Source of the DNA: Saprospiraceae bacterium
Lineage (GTDB): Bacteria; Bacteroidota; Bacteroidia; Chitinophagales; Saprospiraceae
NCBI GenBank assembly: GCA_029262995.1
Contig: JAJCYH010000024.1
Location: 1-64,000, forward strand
Length of the DNA stretch: 64,000 bases
Direction of reading: 5' to 3'
Both the position numbers and the translations under genes were made by a program. The notes under the pieces are model-generated. The model was not told where the DNA came from. It was given only the letters and a program-made list of their open reading frames with translations, and did no database searches. Numbering within the stretch: the stretch's first letter is position 1; each line of letters opens with the position of its first letter. This document shows, piece by piece, positions 30,141 to 40,229 of this stretch.

Positions 30141-31679
30141 ATGACTAGTAAAAAATCCTTAGACGCCAAAAAAAGTCCAAAGACAATTAGCAAAAAAACA
30201 AGCCCCACAAAGAAGACAACGAAAGTTGAAATACTAGATGGAGTGTCCGATATTAAAAGGTTCTTCTATAAAAATGAAACGCCTCTCTATTTTATAAGTG
30301 CCACGAATTTCAATATGCTTGGCGCAGATGAATGGATAAAAGGGTTTAAGTTTATTTGTCATATTGAATGTTTTGATGGTTTACACCCAAATGTATTCTC
30401 TCCCAAAGTAGAAATACCACATGACGAATTCACAAGTATAGAAGATATTAACAATTATCTACTGCAGCATCCTGAGGTTAAAAACTTTTTGACATCAAGA
30501 AAAAAAGGAAGGAAAACTGGCAAAGCAATGTTTCTAATGTTTGATGATAAAACGGAGAAACTTGCAAAGAAATTAGGATTGCAAATAATGTTCCCGCCCT
30601 CCAAGATGAGAACACTTATGGATAATAAGGTAAATACAAATAGAATTGCTGAAAAAGCAGGAGTACCATGTGTTCCTTATGTTCTCTCACAGGTAACTGA
30701 TTATACACAATTAAGAAAAATTTCTAAGAAATTGGGTGAGGAATTGGTTATTCAAACACCCTTTGGAGATTCTGGTCATACTACTTTTTTCATATCCAAT
30801 GAAGAAGAATTTAATAAACATTCAGAAGACATTCTTAAGGAAAAGGAAGTCAAAATAATGAAACGCATCAATTGTAAAGGATCTGCAATCGAAGCTTGTG
30901 TAACAAGACACGGTACAATTGTAGCTCCATTGATGACAGAACTTGTTGGATTTAAAGATTTAACGCCATACAAAGGTGGTTGGTGCGGGAATGAAATTTA
31001 CCCAAATGCTTTCACGCCAGAAATTAGAGAAGAGGCTAGTAAATACACAGAACTTTTTGGAAACCAATTGAGAAAAGAAGGATATATCGGATATTTTGAA
31101 CTTGATTTTCTAATCGATCAGGATAGTGGTGAAGTATATCTCGGAGAATTAAATCCTAGAGTTACAGGAGCAAGTTCCATAACCAATCATGCCGTTTTTG
31201 CATTGGCAGATGCTCCTCTTTTTATATTTCATATTCTTGAATGGATGGATGTAGAATATAAATTAAATGTAAAAGAATTAAATGACAGATGGATCCGTCA
31301 AGAAAATATTGATGACTGGAGCCAATTGATCATTAAGCATACTGAGGATACTATAGAGTATATACATGAAGCTCCAAGATCTGGTATTTGGAAAATGTTC
31401 GACAATGGACACATACAATATGACAGAATGGATACGCACAGAAGAGCAGTTGAATCTGAAAACGAAGCGTTTTTTCTCCATATTTCAAAACAAGGAGATT
31501 ATTTGTATGAAGGTGCAGATATGGGAATATTGGTATCCAGAGGTCGAATGATGACGAATGATTTTAAATTAAACGCTCGCGCGAAAAAATGGATTAATGC
31601 CATACGTCGTAAATATGTATCTCAAATTGTTGAGGACAAAAGAGAAAAAATCGTTCTTACTGGAAGTTTAACAAAATAA
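30141..31679 (+). CDS. ATP-grasp (biotin carboxylase-like) protein with Lys-rich N-terminal tail
   Basis: MRTLMDNKVNTNRIAEKAGVP, GYFELDFLIDQDSGEVYLGELNPRVTGASSIT; N-terminus KKSLDAKKSPKTISKKTSPTKKTTK. Confidence 0.8.
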   Translation: MTSKKSLDAKKSPKTISKKTSPTKKTTKVEILDGVSDIKRFFYKNETPLYFISATNFNMLGADEWIKGFKFICHIECFDGLHPNVFSPKVEIPHDEFTSIEDINNYLLQHPEVKNFLTSRKKGRKTGKAMFLMFDDKTEKLAKKLGLQIMFPPSKMRTLMDNKVNTNRIAEKAGVPCVPYVLSQVTDYTQLRKISKKLGEELVIQTPFGDSGHTTFFISNEEEFNKHSEDILKEKEVKIMKRINCKGSAIEACVTRHGTIVAPLMTELVGFKDLTPYKGGWCGNEIYPNAFTPEIREEASKYTELFGNQLRKEGYIGYFELDFLIDQDSGEVYLGELNPRVTGASSITNHAVFALADAPLFIFHILEWMDVEYKLNVKELNDRWIRQENIDDWSQLIIKHTEDTIEYIHEAPRSGIWKMFDNGHIQYDRMDTHRRAVESENEAFFLHISKQGDYLYEGADMGILVSRGRMMTNDFKLNARAKKWINAIRRKYVSQIVEDKREKIVLTGSLTK

Positions 31680-31848
31680 TGTATTGAAATTAATTTTTTA
31701 TTTAGTGTACAACTAATCGAACCTAACAAGGACTTAAAATTAAGTGAACTTTGTTGATAATTGTACTCTAAGGCAGCTATAATTTGCTGTGAAATTAGAA
31801 CTTACAAAATTAGGAATCAAGTTATTTTTCAGACAATTAAGTATTAAA

Positions 31849-33207
31849 ATGGAATATACAAGCATTAATCCCTATAATGGAAATCAATTTGGATTGCATA
31901 TAGGTCTATCTCAAGAAGCTTTGGTTGAAAAGCTAAATAGAAGTCATGAGGCATTTGATTCATGGAGAAAGGTTTCACTTACGGATCGCTGTAAGCTTAT
32001 TAAAAAGGCAGGTCAAGTTCTTCGTGAAAATATAGAAGAATATGCTAAGATGATTACTTTAGAAATGGGTAAACCCATTGTAGAATCGAGAGCAGAGGTG
32101 AACAAATGTGCATTAGTTTGCGATTATTATGCTGATAATGCAATAGCATTCCTTGCAGATGAAGTTATTTCTACAGAAGCTGACAAGAGTTTTGTACAAC
32201 ATGATCCCATAGGAATTGTACTAGGAATTATGCCCTGGAATTTTCCTTTTTGGCAGGTTTTCAGATATTTGGCCCCAACTTTGACTGCTGGTAATACTTG
32301 CTTATTAAAACACGCTTCAAACGTATTTGGTTGCGCTAAACAAATTGAAGAAGTATTTATAAAAGCAGGATTTCCGTCTTATGTTTTTCAAAACTTGATT
32401 ATTAATCACGAGCAAACGGAATTTATAATTTCCAACGATACAGTAAAAGCTGTTACATTAACAGGAAGTGAAAGGGCTGGTTCTGCAATTGCATCAATCG
32501 CAGGGCATTACCTCAAAAAAACGGTTTTGGAACTCGGAGGAAACAATGCCTTTATTGTTTTGGAAGATGCAGATATAGACAAGAGTGTTAGAATAGCTTT
32601 AACAGCAAGAATGCTAAATTGTGGACAAAGTTGCATTGCTGCAAAACGCTTTATTTTAATGGAGAGCATCTACGAGGAATTCGTTCAGAAGTTTACCGAT
32701 GCGGTAAAAGAATTGAAATCAGGAGATCCATTGAATGACAATACAACAATTGGTCCTCTCGCTCGATTAGATCTGGCAAATGAGCTAAACAAACAGGTAA
32801 ATGATTCTATTGCACAAGGCGCAATATTGTTATTAGGAGGAAATCAAAATGGATGTTACCATGATCCCACGATTTTAGGTGAAGTAGTACCCGGAATGGC
32901 TGCATTCGATGAAGAAACTTTTGGTCCATTGGCAGCCATGATCAAAGCAAAAAATATAGATCATGCGTTTGAGCTTTCTGAAAACTCTCAATATGGTCTT
33001 GGCGTAACAGTATGTACTAAAAATACAGACAAGGCCTTGGAATATTCTCAAAGAGTGAGTGATGGTGCATATTTTATTAACGAATTGGTAAAATCTGACC
33101 CAAGATTACCATTTGGAGGTACAAAGAAATCTGGATATGGACGTGAATTGGCAAAAGATGGCATGGTGGAGTTTGTAAATCGGAAAACAATTTATATGAA
33201 GCGTTAA
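31849..33207 (+). CDS. NAD-dependent aldehyde dehydrogenase (succinate-semialdehyde dehydrogenase-like)
   Basis: IMPWNFPFWQVFRYLAP, TLTGSERAGSAIA, VLELGGNNAFIV, LNCGQSCIAAKR. ATG at 31849 preferred over the GTG in the track. Confidence 0.9.
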   Translation: MEYTSINPYNGNQFGLHIGLSQEALVEKLNRSHEAFDSWRKVSLTDRCKLIKKAGQVLRENIEEYAKMITLEMGKPIVESRAEVNKCALVCDYYADNAIAFLADEVISTEADKSFVQHDPIGIVLGIMPWNFPFWQVFRYLAPTLTAGNTCLLKHASNVFGCAKQIEEVFIKAGFPSYVFQNLIINHEQTEFIISNDTVKAVTLTGSERAGSAIASIAGHYLKKTVLELGGNNAFIVLEDADIDKSVRIALTARMLNCGQSCIAAKRFILMESIYEEFVQKFTDAVKELKSGDPLNDNTTIGPLARLDLANELNKQVNDSIAQGAILLLGGNQNGCYHDPTILGEVVPGMAAFDEETFGPLAAMIKAKNIDHAFELSENSQYGLGVTVCTKNTDKALEYSQRVSDGAYFINELVKSDPRLPFGGTKKSGYGRELAKDGMVEFVNRKTIYMKR

Positions 33208-33245
33208 TAGAATTATGCCTTATCCAATAAATCGTATGTACGTTC

Positions 33246-33893
33246 TTAAGTTTTTGAGAAGTAGATGTCATCATAATCCGCTTCAGAAAGGGTGGAAGTG
33301 TTATCTGAATCTGTCATAATAACGATGGCAAATACTTTCTTTGTTTTAAGGTTAGCCTTGTTGTAAAATGTTTTATAGTCTTCTAGGATATTAACTTTCT
33401 CTGTCTTCCATTCTCCTAAAGCGTCGGATCCGCTTTCCATTACTCTTATATCACATTTCGATGGCCATTTAGCATATGGACTCTTTGTAATGGAGCCTTC
33501 AGGCAATTCCGTTGACCAGGAATATTTTATTGATTTAGGAAATAACCTACTGGCATTAAGTGCAATAGCTATAGATGCGCCAACATCACAATATTCTCGT
33601 ACGCCCTCATCACCATTAACAGGCAAACTATGTGCTCTCCATTTCCAGTTTAGATAGGGGTATTGAACAATATCAACTTTTATTTTTTTAACAATAAAAT
33701 TGTCAGAATCTGTAGATTTTGCATTTAAAAAACTTTTAGCATTTTGCTTTTTAATGCTGTAGATATCTTTATAGTGATTGTTCCTTCCTTTCCATGAATC
33801 ATCTAGAGTACTATTAAAGTCATCAACCCATACAACAGCTTCTTTTACTTGGTGGGATAGGGATAAAATGATTATTAAAACAAGTGGGTTCAT
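33246..33893 (-). CDS. DUF3047-like secreted protein
   Basis: LNWKWRAHSLPVNGDEG...DVGASIAIALN...KYSWSTELPEGSI. Confidence 0.7.
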   Translation of the reverse strand: MNPLVLIIILSLSHQVKEAVVWVDDFNSTLDDSWKGRNNHYKDIYSIKKQNAKSFLNAKSTDSDNFIVKKIKVDIVQYPYLNWKWRAHSLPVNGDEGVREYCDVGASIAIALNASRLFPKSIKYSWSTELPEGSITKSPYAKWPSKCDIRVMESGSDALGEWKTEKVNILEDYKTFYNKANLKTKKVFAIVIMTDSDNTSTLSEADYDDIYFSKT

Positions 33894-34126
33894 TAGCTCT
33901 TTTTACTAAATTTTAATATTGTTTGGACAAATGTAATTAATTCATATAAACATACACAAGGCTTGTTAAATATAGAACTGACAATTGGATGATAAATTTT
34001 ATCTTGGTATAGTTTTTACTTCTGAATTAACAGGCTGAAACCATAAATTATAACAACCAAGGACATAAGTTTCAATCAATATCAACTGAATTGGCTGCTT
34101 TTTCCAAGAATTTTGGTTCCATCCAC

Positions 34127-34476
34127 TTACTTTTTTAATATTCCTGCAGATATTCTTATTAATAGTTTGATCTGCACATTATTTCGACAACCATCCTCCC
34201 AATTCGGCAAATCGTTTCCGACCAGGTCATATTCGCTTTTGGTAATATTATGATCAATCAGTTTTCCCGTTAAGATAGAAATGCAAGATTTCACTATGAA
34301 TGCTGTATTGAAAACGGTATCTGGATTTAAGCTCCTTTTCCAGTGGTAAAGTATTTCAAATTGATTGGTTAATTTAAATTCATCCGTTTGAATTTCATCG
34401 TTTATCTAAATGAGTTCTTTCAGATTTTCTTGGAATTGGCTTCCATAACCCTGTGCGTTTGCAGTGTTGTTGACCG
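34127..34476 (-). pseudogene. Degraded gene with in-frame stop
   Basis: TVNNTANAQGYGSQFQENLKELI*INDEIQTDEFKLTNQFEILYHWKRSLNPDTVFNTAFIVKSCISILTGKLIDHNITKSEYDLVGNDLPNWEDGCRNNVQIKLLIRISAGILKK*. Confidence 0.45.
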
Positions 34477-34613
34477 TGGAGACCGATCAATTACTAAGTG
34501 TTTTTAATACTAATTTCATTTTGCAATGATGCATAATGTTGAAAAATGTTGCTTTGGAGTTATTGCCTTTTGGGTTCAATCATTAGTAAGGTTACTTTTT
34601 TCCCAGATTCTAT

Positions 34614-34883
34614 TTATGGCATGTGCTTGTGCCCTTCACCACCCGGAATATGAAATAAATCCCCTTTATCATATCGAATTGCATTGCCGTTATAGCTGAT
34701 AACAAAACCTCCTTTTAAGACATATCCAATGTGAGCATTCGTGCACCATCCCCTTTCGGCGTATGTGTCATCTAGTTTTAGCTTTCGTACATTTTGATTT
34801 TCTAGGCTAATTAACTTTTGCATTGCACCAGTTGTGGTAGTGTCCCAAGGAATATTTTTAAAAGAAAACTTATAATTGTTCAT
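34614..34883 (-). CDS. Cupin-domain protein
   Basis: NAHIGYVLKGGFVISYNGNAIRYDKGDLFHIPGGEGHKHMP. Confidence 0.8.
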   Translation of the reverse strand: MNNYKFSFKNIPWDTTTTGAMQKLISLENQNVRKLKLDDTYAERGWCTNAHIGYVLKGGFVISYNGNAIRYDKGDLFHIPGGEGHKHMP

Positions 34884-34886
34884 AGA

Positions 34887-35411
34887 TTACTTATTTAATA
34901 CAGAAATATATTTGTTCCAGGGACCGACTTCTGACTTATATACTTTTGCTAATACACGTGATAACTGATTAATATGATTAAGGTCATGAACTACCCAAGT
35001 AGCCAACAATTGCTTTAAGCTTACTTCGCCAAACTCTGGATGAATACCTTTTAGATTATATTGAATATCTTGAAGATTAAAAGATTTAAGTGACTTTAGG
35101 TTTTTTTCTCTCCATAGAGAAAACTCTATCAGAAGATCATTTAAGGTTTTGTCTTTGCTATTCTGAAACTGTGCAAATCTATCAAACGTTTCAAATTCTT
35201 TACTTTCATTGCTTGATAAGATGATTTTTAATCTGGGAATCCAGTCCGTCTTTTCACCATGAATTAGATGTCCAATAATGTCATAAGCACTCCAAGTTTC
35301 TGGCCCTTCGTTTTCATTCGTCCAAGAATCAGGCAATTGATCTAGAAGGGTAGTGAGCACTTTTGGCGTTTTCGCTAATACCTTAATGCTTGTCGTCAAA
35401 TCAAAAATCAT
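34887..35411 (-). CDS. DinB-family protein
   Basis: WSAYDIIGHLIHGEKTDWIPRLK...LLATWVVHDLNHINQLSRVLA. Confidence 0.85.
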   Translation of the reverse strand: MIFDLTTSIKVLAKTPKVLTTLLDQLPDSWTNENEGPETWSAYDIIGHLIHGEKTDWIPRLKIILSSNESKEFETFDRFAQFQNSKDKTLNDLLIEFSLWREKNLKSLKSFNLQDIQYNLKGIHPEFGEVSLKQLLATWVVHDLNHINQLSRVLAKVYKSEVGPWNKYISVLNK

Positions 35412-35496
35412 AATATGGCTAAATATTTAAGATAATTATACAGCGTTATTTTTCATACCTATCCTTTTTCATAATACATATTTATTGGAATTGGCT

Positions 35497-37407
35497 TCAG
35501 TTTCTTGCATTAATATTTTTCAAGGTTTCATCTAACCATTTGAAATATTCCTTCTGCCATATTATACCATTCTGAGCAGATAATATCCAATGATTTTCTT
35601 CTGGGAAAAACAAAAGCTTACTTTTTACACCTAACATTTGTGCAGCCTGAAATGCTTCTAGTCCTTGTCCTATTGGAACCCTATAATCTTTCCCTCCCTG
35701 AATAATTAATATAGGAGTATCCCAAGCCTTTACTTTGTTTATAGGATTAAATTTAGTGTATGCTTTCGGTTTTGGTTTATCCCAATAAGCACCAGCAAAA
35801 TCCTTTTCAACAAAAAACAATTCTTCTGTAGTGCCTATCATGCTTTGCATATTAAAGATTCCATCATGAGCTATAAACGACTTAAATCTTTTGTTATGAA
35901 TACCAGCAAGGTAGAAAACAGAATATCCACCATAACTTGCACCAACAGCTCCAAGCTTTGTATTATCAACATAACTTTCTTTGCTGACTTCATCAATGGC
36001 CGACAAGTAATCCAGTATGTTTTGTCCTCCCCAATCTCCACTTATTTGCTCATTCCATTCAACACCATGACCTGGCATGCCTCTTCGATTTGGTGCAACA
36101 ATAATGTACCCATTTGCAGCCATTAATTGAAAATTCCATCTGAAAGAATAGAACTGAGAAAGAGGGGATTGAGGTCCGCCTTGACAATAAAGCAGCGTAG
36201 GATATTTTTTTGAAGAAACAAAATCAGGTGGATAAATAACCCAAGTAACCATATCTTTATTGTCAGTGGTTTTAATTACTCTTTTCTCAACCTTACTTAA
36301 TTTTATGCTGTTGTAGACCTTGTCATTTTCATGTGTCAGTTGTACCATGTTGCCATCGTCAATATTTGCACTATATATTTCAGATGCATGATTCATGTCG
36401 GTCCTAGTTACAATTAATTTATTACCTACTTGACCCACAATGCTTCTCACATCAAAGATGCCATCAGTAATTTGATTAATTCTTGGATTTTTGCCTGCAA
36501 TACCTGTAAGTGAAAATAATTGGATTGTTCCACCTATTGGAGCGATGAAATAGATTGTTTGTTCATCATTTCCCCAAACGAAACTATTTACAGTACCGTC
36601 CCAATGTTTGGTCAGATTATGTTTAATGCCATTTTGAACTAGGATGATGTCATTTTTGTCTGCTTCGTAACCCGCTACTTCCATTTGAAGATAGGCCAGT
36701 AGTCCTGATTTTGATACCAATGGATGTGTGTCATAGCCTTTATTCCCTTGTGTTAAATTAGTCGTTGTCTTCTTTGTTATATCATATTTATAGATGTCTG
36801 TATTAGTGCTTCTTGTATATGCGATTCCGTATTCTTTTTTGCATACATAATATACTGCAGTAGCATTATGATTCCAGCAATAGTCTTCAGGGCCACCAAA
36901 GGGTTGAGTTGGCGTATCATAAGGTTCATCTGACATGATATCGATAATTGGAGCTCCTGGGTTGCTTAAATCTTTAATAAACAGATGACCATAAAGACCA
37001 TCTTCCATCTTGTCCCAGTGTCTATAGTTTAGCTGGTCTATAATAAAAACATCAGACTTGTCCATATCTGGATAGAAGTCATTTCCAGTGATGTTTTTAA
37101 CTTTCACCTCCTTGCTTATTATCTCATATTTCTTATTTGGTGATATGTTTGTATTATTTACAATTTGGGAAAAATCTTCAATTGAAATCGGCTTACCGCC
37201 AGCAATTGGCACAGAAAATATATTGGAGCTGTTGGAATTTTCTTCAATGTTAAAAACACTTGTTCTGTAAATGAGTTGACTTCCATCAATGGAAATACCC
37301 ACTGGAGATACTCTTTTAAGCTCCCAGAGCATCCTTGGAGTCATTGTTTGAGCGTCAATGATAAAATGAGTTATTACAATAAGCAGAATGGTTACTATAG
37401 CTTTCAT
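35497..37407 (-). CDS. S9-family prolyl oligopeptidase-type peptidase
   Basis: GAVGASYGGYSVFYLAGIHNKRFK, beta-propeller N-domain, C-terminal IIQGGKDYRVP...PEENHWI. Confidence 0.93.
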   Translation of the reverse strand: MKAIVTILLIVITHFIIDAQTMTPRMLWELKRVSPVGISIDGSQLIYRTSVFNIEENSNSSNIFSVPIAGGKPISIEDFSQIVNNTNISPNKKYEIISKEVKVKNITGNDFYPDMDKSDVFIIDQLNYRHWDKMEDGLYGHLFIKDLSNPGAPIIDIMSDEPYDTPTQPFGGPEDYCWNHNATAVYYVCKKEYGIAYTRSTNTDIYKYDITKKTTTNLTQGNKGYDTHPLVSKSGLLAYLQMEVAGYEADKNDIILVQNGIKHNLTKHWDGTVNSFVWGNDEQTIYFIAPIGGTIQLFSLTGIAGKNPRINQITDGIFDVRSIVGQVGNKLIVTRTDMNHASEIYSANIDDGNMVQLTHENDKVYNSIKLSKVEKRVIKTTDNKDMVTWVIYPPDFVSSKKYPTLLYCQGGPQSPLSQFYSFRWNFQLMAANGYIIVAPNRRGMPGHGVEWNEQISGDWGGQNILDYLSAIDEVSKESYVDNTKLGAVGASYGGYSVFYLAGIHNKRFKSFIAHDGIFNMQSMIGTTEELFFVEKDFAGAYWDKPKPKAYTKFNPINKVKAWDTPILIIQGGKDYRVPIGQGLEAFQAAQMLGVKSKLLFFPEENHWILSAQNGIIWQKEYFKWLDETLKNINARN

Positions 37408-37538
37408 ATAAAAAAAGGTTGTTTTAAATCAATAAAGTAGAAGATTTTTGGAAACGTAAGTTAGCCAATTAAATGGTTTTGTTCAGTTGCTTTACCCGCT
37501 ACTTGAATTTTCCCACTATTTGAATTTTGCACCCCGTT

Positions 37539-37561
37539 ATTTGAAGTTTGTAACTTCAAAT
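37539..37561. repeat. REP-like palindrome 1
   Basis: ATTTGAAGTT-TGT-AACTTCAAAT, perfect 10-bp arms, followed by TTAGAACCT. Confidence 0.85.
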
Positions 37562-37576
37562 TAGAACCTCCACTCC

Positions 37577-37599
37577 GATTGAAGTTTGTAACTTCAATC
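37577..37599. repeat. REP-like palindrome 2
   Basis: GATTGAAGTT-TGT-AACTTCAATC, perfect 10-bp arms with compensatory changes. Confidence 0.85.
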
Positions 37600-37715
37600 A
37601 AATATTAATTACCAACTTCGAATACCGTTACAATAAATAAAGATGACTAGAAATACTTCTTATATAGTATAGAATGAGTAGGTGGTCTAATTTGGAGTTT
37701 TATTGACAATAACCA

Positions 37716-37973
37716 TCAAGAGTTCCAATGCTTGTTAAAGGTCGAGTCGAAGGATAAATAAACAAATTTTCCTACATCATTCCTCCAAAATTCATCTGAT
37801 GCATCATCGATATCTAGGCTACCGAAACGACTACCCCAGAACATACCAACTATATTTTCTCCTACTGAATCAGGTTCAAAGCTTCCGTTATGTATTAAAT
37901 TATTATTGCATTGCCCATAGTTGATTTTAGTGTAAACTAAAAACATGAGGAAGATCAAGAAGTTATTATTCAT
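37716..37973 (-). CDS. Short secreted hypothetical protein
   Basis: Signal peptide; possibly truncated. Confidence 0.4.
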   Translation of the reverse strand: MNNNFLIFLMFLVYTKINYGQCNNNLIHNGSFEPDSVGENIVGMFWGSRFGSLDIDDASDEFWRNDVGKFVYLSFDSTFNKHWNS

Positions 37974-38076
37974 AACGTTATCTTAGAAATTAAAGTTGGG
38001 AATGATAATATAAAAATTGTATTCTAAGATATTAGTCTCAGAACAATCGAATATTTTTAAAACTACTATTGTCCAC

Positions 38077-38889
38077 TCAGTCATTACCCCAGTTTTGTAG
38101 ACTAACCTTTAATTCTGACCATGTATATTCATGAATTACTTTTTGATATTCAGTAGAGTCTTTCGGCATGTAATTAATAATATTTTCAGCACGAAGTTTT
38201 GAATCATCATGAGTACTCACCCATGTAAGAATATCAAGCTTGTCATCATCTTCGTAAGATAGTTTATAAAGAAAATTTGCGAAAGCTTCGGGATTTATTT
38301 TAGCCTTCGTAAGATAGTCCACTGCTTTTAAGTCAGCATCATTTTCAAGTTTTCTGTCAAATGCAGAAGCAGATAAAAGTTTGGTGATTTCAGGAACTAT
38401 GTCCGTACCTCCATTACCTGTTGTTAAAGAAACGATTACACTTAAGCCAATTTCTTTAATCAACCTTTTCATAACATGATTAAGTTGAATATGTGCAAGT
38501 TCATGTGATATAACGCCGCTCAATTCTTCAGGATTATTACATTCCTCAATTAGCCCTGAAAATAGAACGATATGTTGTCCCGGAATGGCAAAGGCATTAA
38601 TTTTTTCGTTATTGACAACATGTAATTTTATTGAGTTTTTATCAATGTTGTTTTTATCACAGATTTTGGTAAAGATGCTATCGATAGAGTTAAGAATATT
38701 CTCTTCTTTAATTTCTGTTGAACTATCAAAAAAATTATCTAGGATCATTGTGCCTAGTTTTTCTTCAGTCTTAACCTTCTGTTCTTTTACTTTAAGAATC
38801 TCCATCCAATTGATATTAGACAAACCAAACCAAATTGCAAAAAATAGTAATACGGTCAAAAAAGCTTCAGAAATTATATTTTTCATCAA
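38077..38889 (-). CDS. M48-family metallopeptidase
   Basis: SGVISHELAHIQLNHVMKR (HExxH); ENDADLKAVDYL. Confidence 0.92.
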   Translation of the reverse strand: MMKNIISEAFLTVLLFFAIWFGLSNINWMEILKVKEQKVKTEEKLGTMILDNFFDSSTEIKEENILNSIDSIFTKICDKNNIDKNSIKLHVVNNEKINAFAIPGQHIVLFSGLIEECNNPEELSGVISHELAHIQLNHVMKRLIKEIGLSVIVSLTTGNGGTDIVPEITKLLSASAFDRKLENDADLKAVDYLTKAKINPEAFANFLYKLSYEDDDKLDILTWVSTHDDSKLRAENIINYMPKDSTEYQKVIHEYTWSELKVSLQNWGND

Positions 38890-39321
38890 TTAAGATTTGC
38901 ATAAAATATTGGCTAACCTGCCATATAACCACCATTCTACATGAATTCCTTTCCTTGTTTGAATTGCAGTATAAACCGTTGCTATAAATTCTGTCAAATT
39001 AAATAGGAAAACAACCATAATGTATGAGATGTAGTTATTATTGATAAGATCAGATCCAAAGAAGATCGATATGGTCCACCAAAAGGCGAAGGAATTCATG
39101 ATCAATACCGAAACCTGTGAAAGCAATGCTTGGATACAATGCCATCGGACAAAATAGGTGCTTCTAAGATTGCCCACATAAAATATTAAAGTTGCAATGA
39201 GATTTATTATTGGAAGTGGAAGTCCTGCCATTAATGCAACGAGAGACATAATATAACTATTGGAAGCTCTTTCATTTTCATGCTCATCTGGCTTATAATC
39301 AAATTCTGTTTTATAGATCAT
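38890..39321 (-). CDS. DUF4870-like membrane protein
   Basis: ASNSYIMSLVALMAGLPLPIINLIATLIFY...YFVRWHCIQALL. Confidence 0.65.
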   Translation of the reverse strand: MIYKTEFDYKPDEHENERASNSYIMSLVALMAGLPLPIINLIATLIFYVGNLRSTYFVRWHCIQALLSQVSVLIMNSFAFWWTISIFFGSDLINNNYISYIMVVFLFNLTEFIATVYTAIQTRKGIHVEWWLYGRLANILCKS

Positions 39322-39734
39322 GTCATCTTAATTATGTTCCAAGTCCAATTACAAATGACCAATATGATAATACAAAAACCGTATTTTGGTTTTTGCATTA
39401 TTGATTCAATTTTACAATAATATTTATAAAAGGAACTTGAGTTCATAATTCCATCAAGCAATATCCAAAGTGGTAAAATGATCATTATACCAACTATCAA
39501 TATGCTGAATGGATTTAAATAAATGGCCGTTAATACATCACCGCTGACCAGTGCTAATATTGCTCTTGTAGATCCACAAGATGGGCAAGGAATAGTAGTC
39601 AGGTTTTTAAAAATGCATACATCTAGACCAACAGAAGCTGAATTGTACTGATTAAATTGAAAAGCAATATACAGATAACCAATCAGGCAGACTGAAAAGC
39701 TTAGTATGTATAGATTACTCTTTTTTATGGTCAT
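39318..39734 (-). CDS. DUF2752 membrane protein
   Basis: CIFKNLTTIPCPSCGSTRAILALVSGDVLTAIYLNP. Confidence 0.85.
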   Translation of the reverse strand: MTIKKSNLYILSFSVCLIGYLYIAFQFNQYNSASVGLDVCIFKNLTTIPCPSCGSTRAILALVSGDVLTAIYLNPFSILIVGIMIILPLWILLDGIMNSSSFYKYYCKIESIMQKPKYGFCIIILVICNWTWNIIKMT

Positions 39735-40072
39735 GAATATATCGCTTCTAAGATTTTAAACATATTTTTTTCACGTGTTGCACCCATAATTAGAAATAGA
39801 TCAACTATTGTCCAAATGCCTAATCCACCGCAGGTTAATAGTTTGCCTATCCCCAATCCAGTATCTCCAATCATGAATCTGTCTATGCCAAGTGGTCCTC
39901 CTAATAGAGATATTATCAACATAGTTGTCGGGTCTTTAAATTGAAGGATTTGTAATTTATTCCATTTAGAATCTTCCATTTCTGAAAGTTCGTTTCTTAA
40001 TTTTATTAAATCATAGCTTTCAAAATATTTGCTATTTGTCATAAGAAACATGTCTAATTTTTGATTTGTCAT
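39731..40072 (-). CDS. TM2-domain protein
   Basis: LISLLGGPLGIDRFMIGDTGLGIGKLLTCGGLGIWTIVDLFLIMGATR. Confidence 0.9.
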   Translation of the reverse strand: MTNQKLDMFLMTNSKYFESYDLIKLRNELSEMEDSKWNKLQILQFKDPTTMLIISLLGGPLGIDRFMIGDTGLGIGKLLTCGGLGIWTIVDLFLIMGATREKNMFKILEAIYS

Positions 40073-40229
40073 TAGAGACTTTATTTAAGAGTTTTTTAAT
40101 AGTCTAACTAAGTTAGAATGGTGTATTTATAGATACGATTCAAATTAATAACTTTAAAATAATTTATAATATCATCAATTTATAAACATTTCATTTATTT
40201 TATTCAGTTTACATAATAAGTTAATACTA

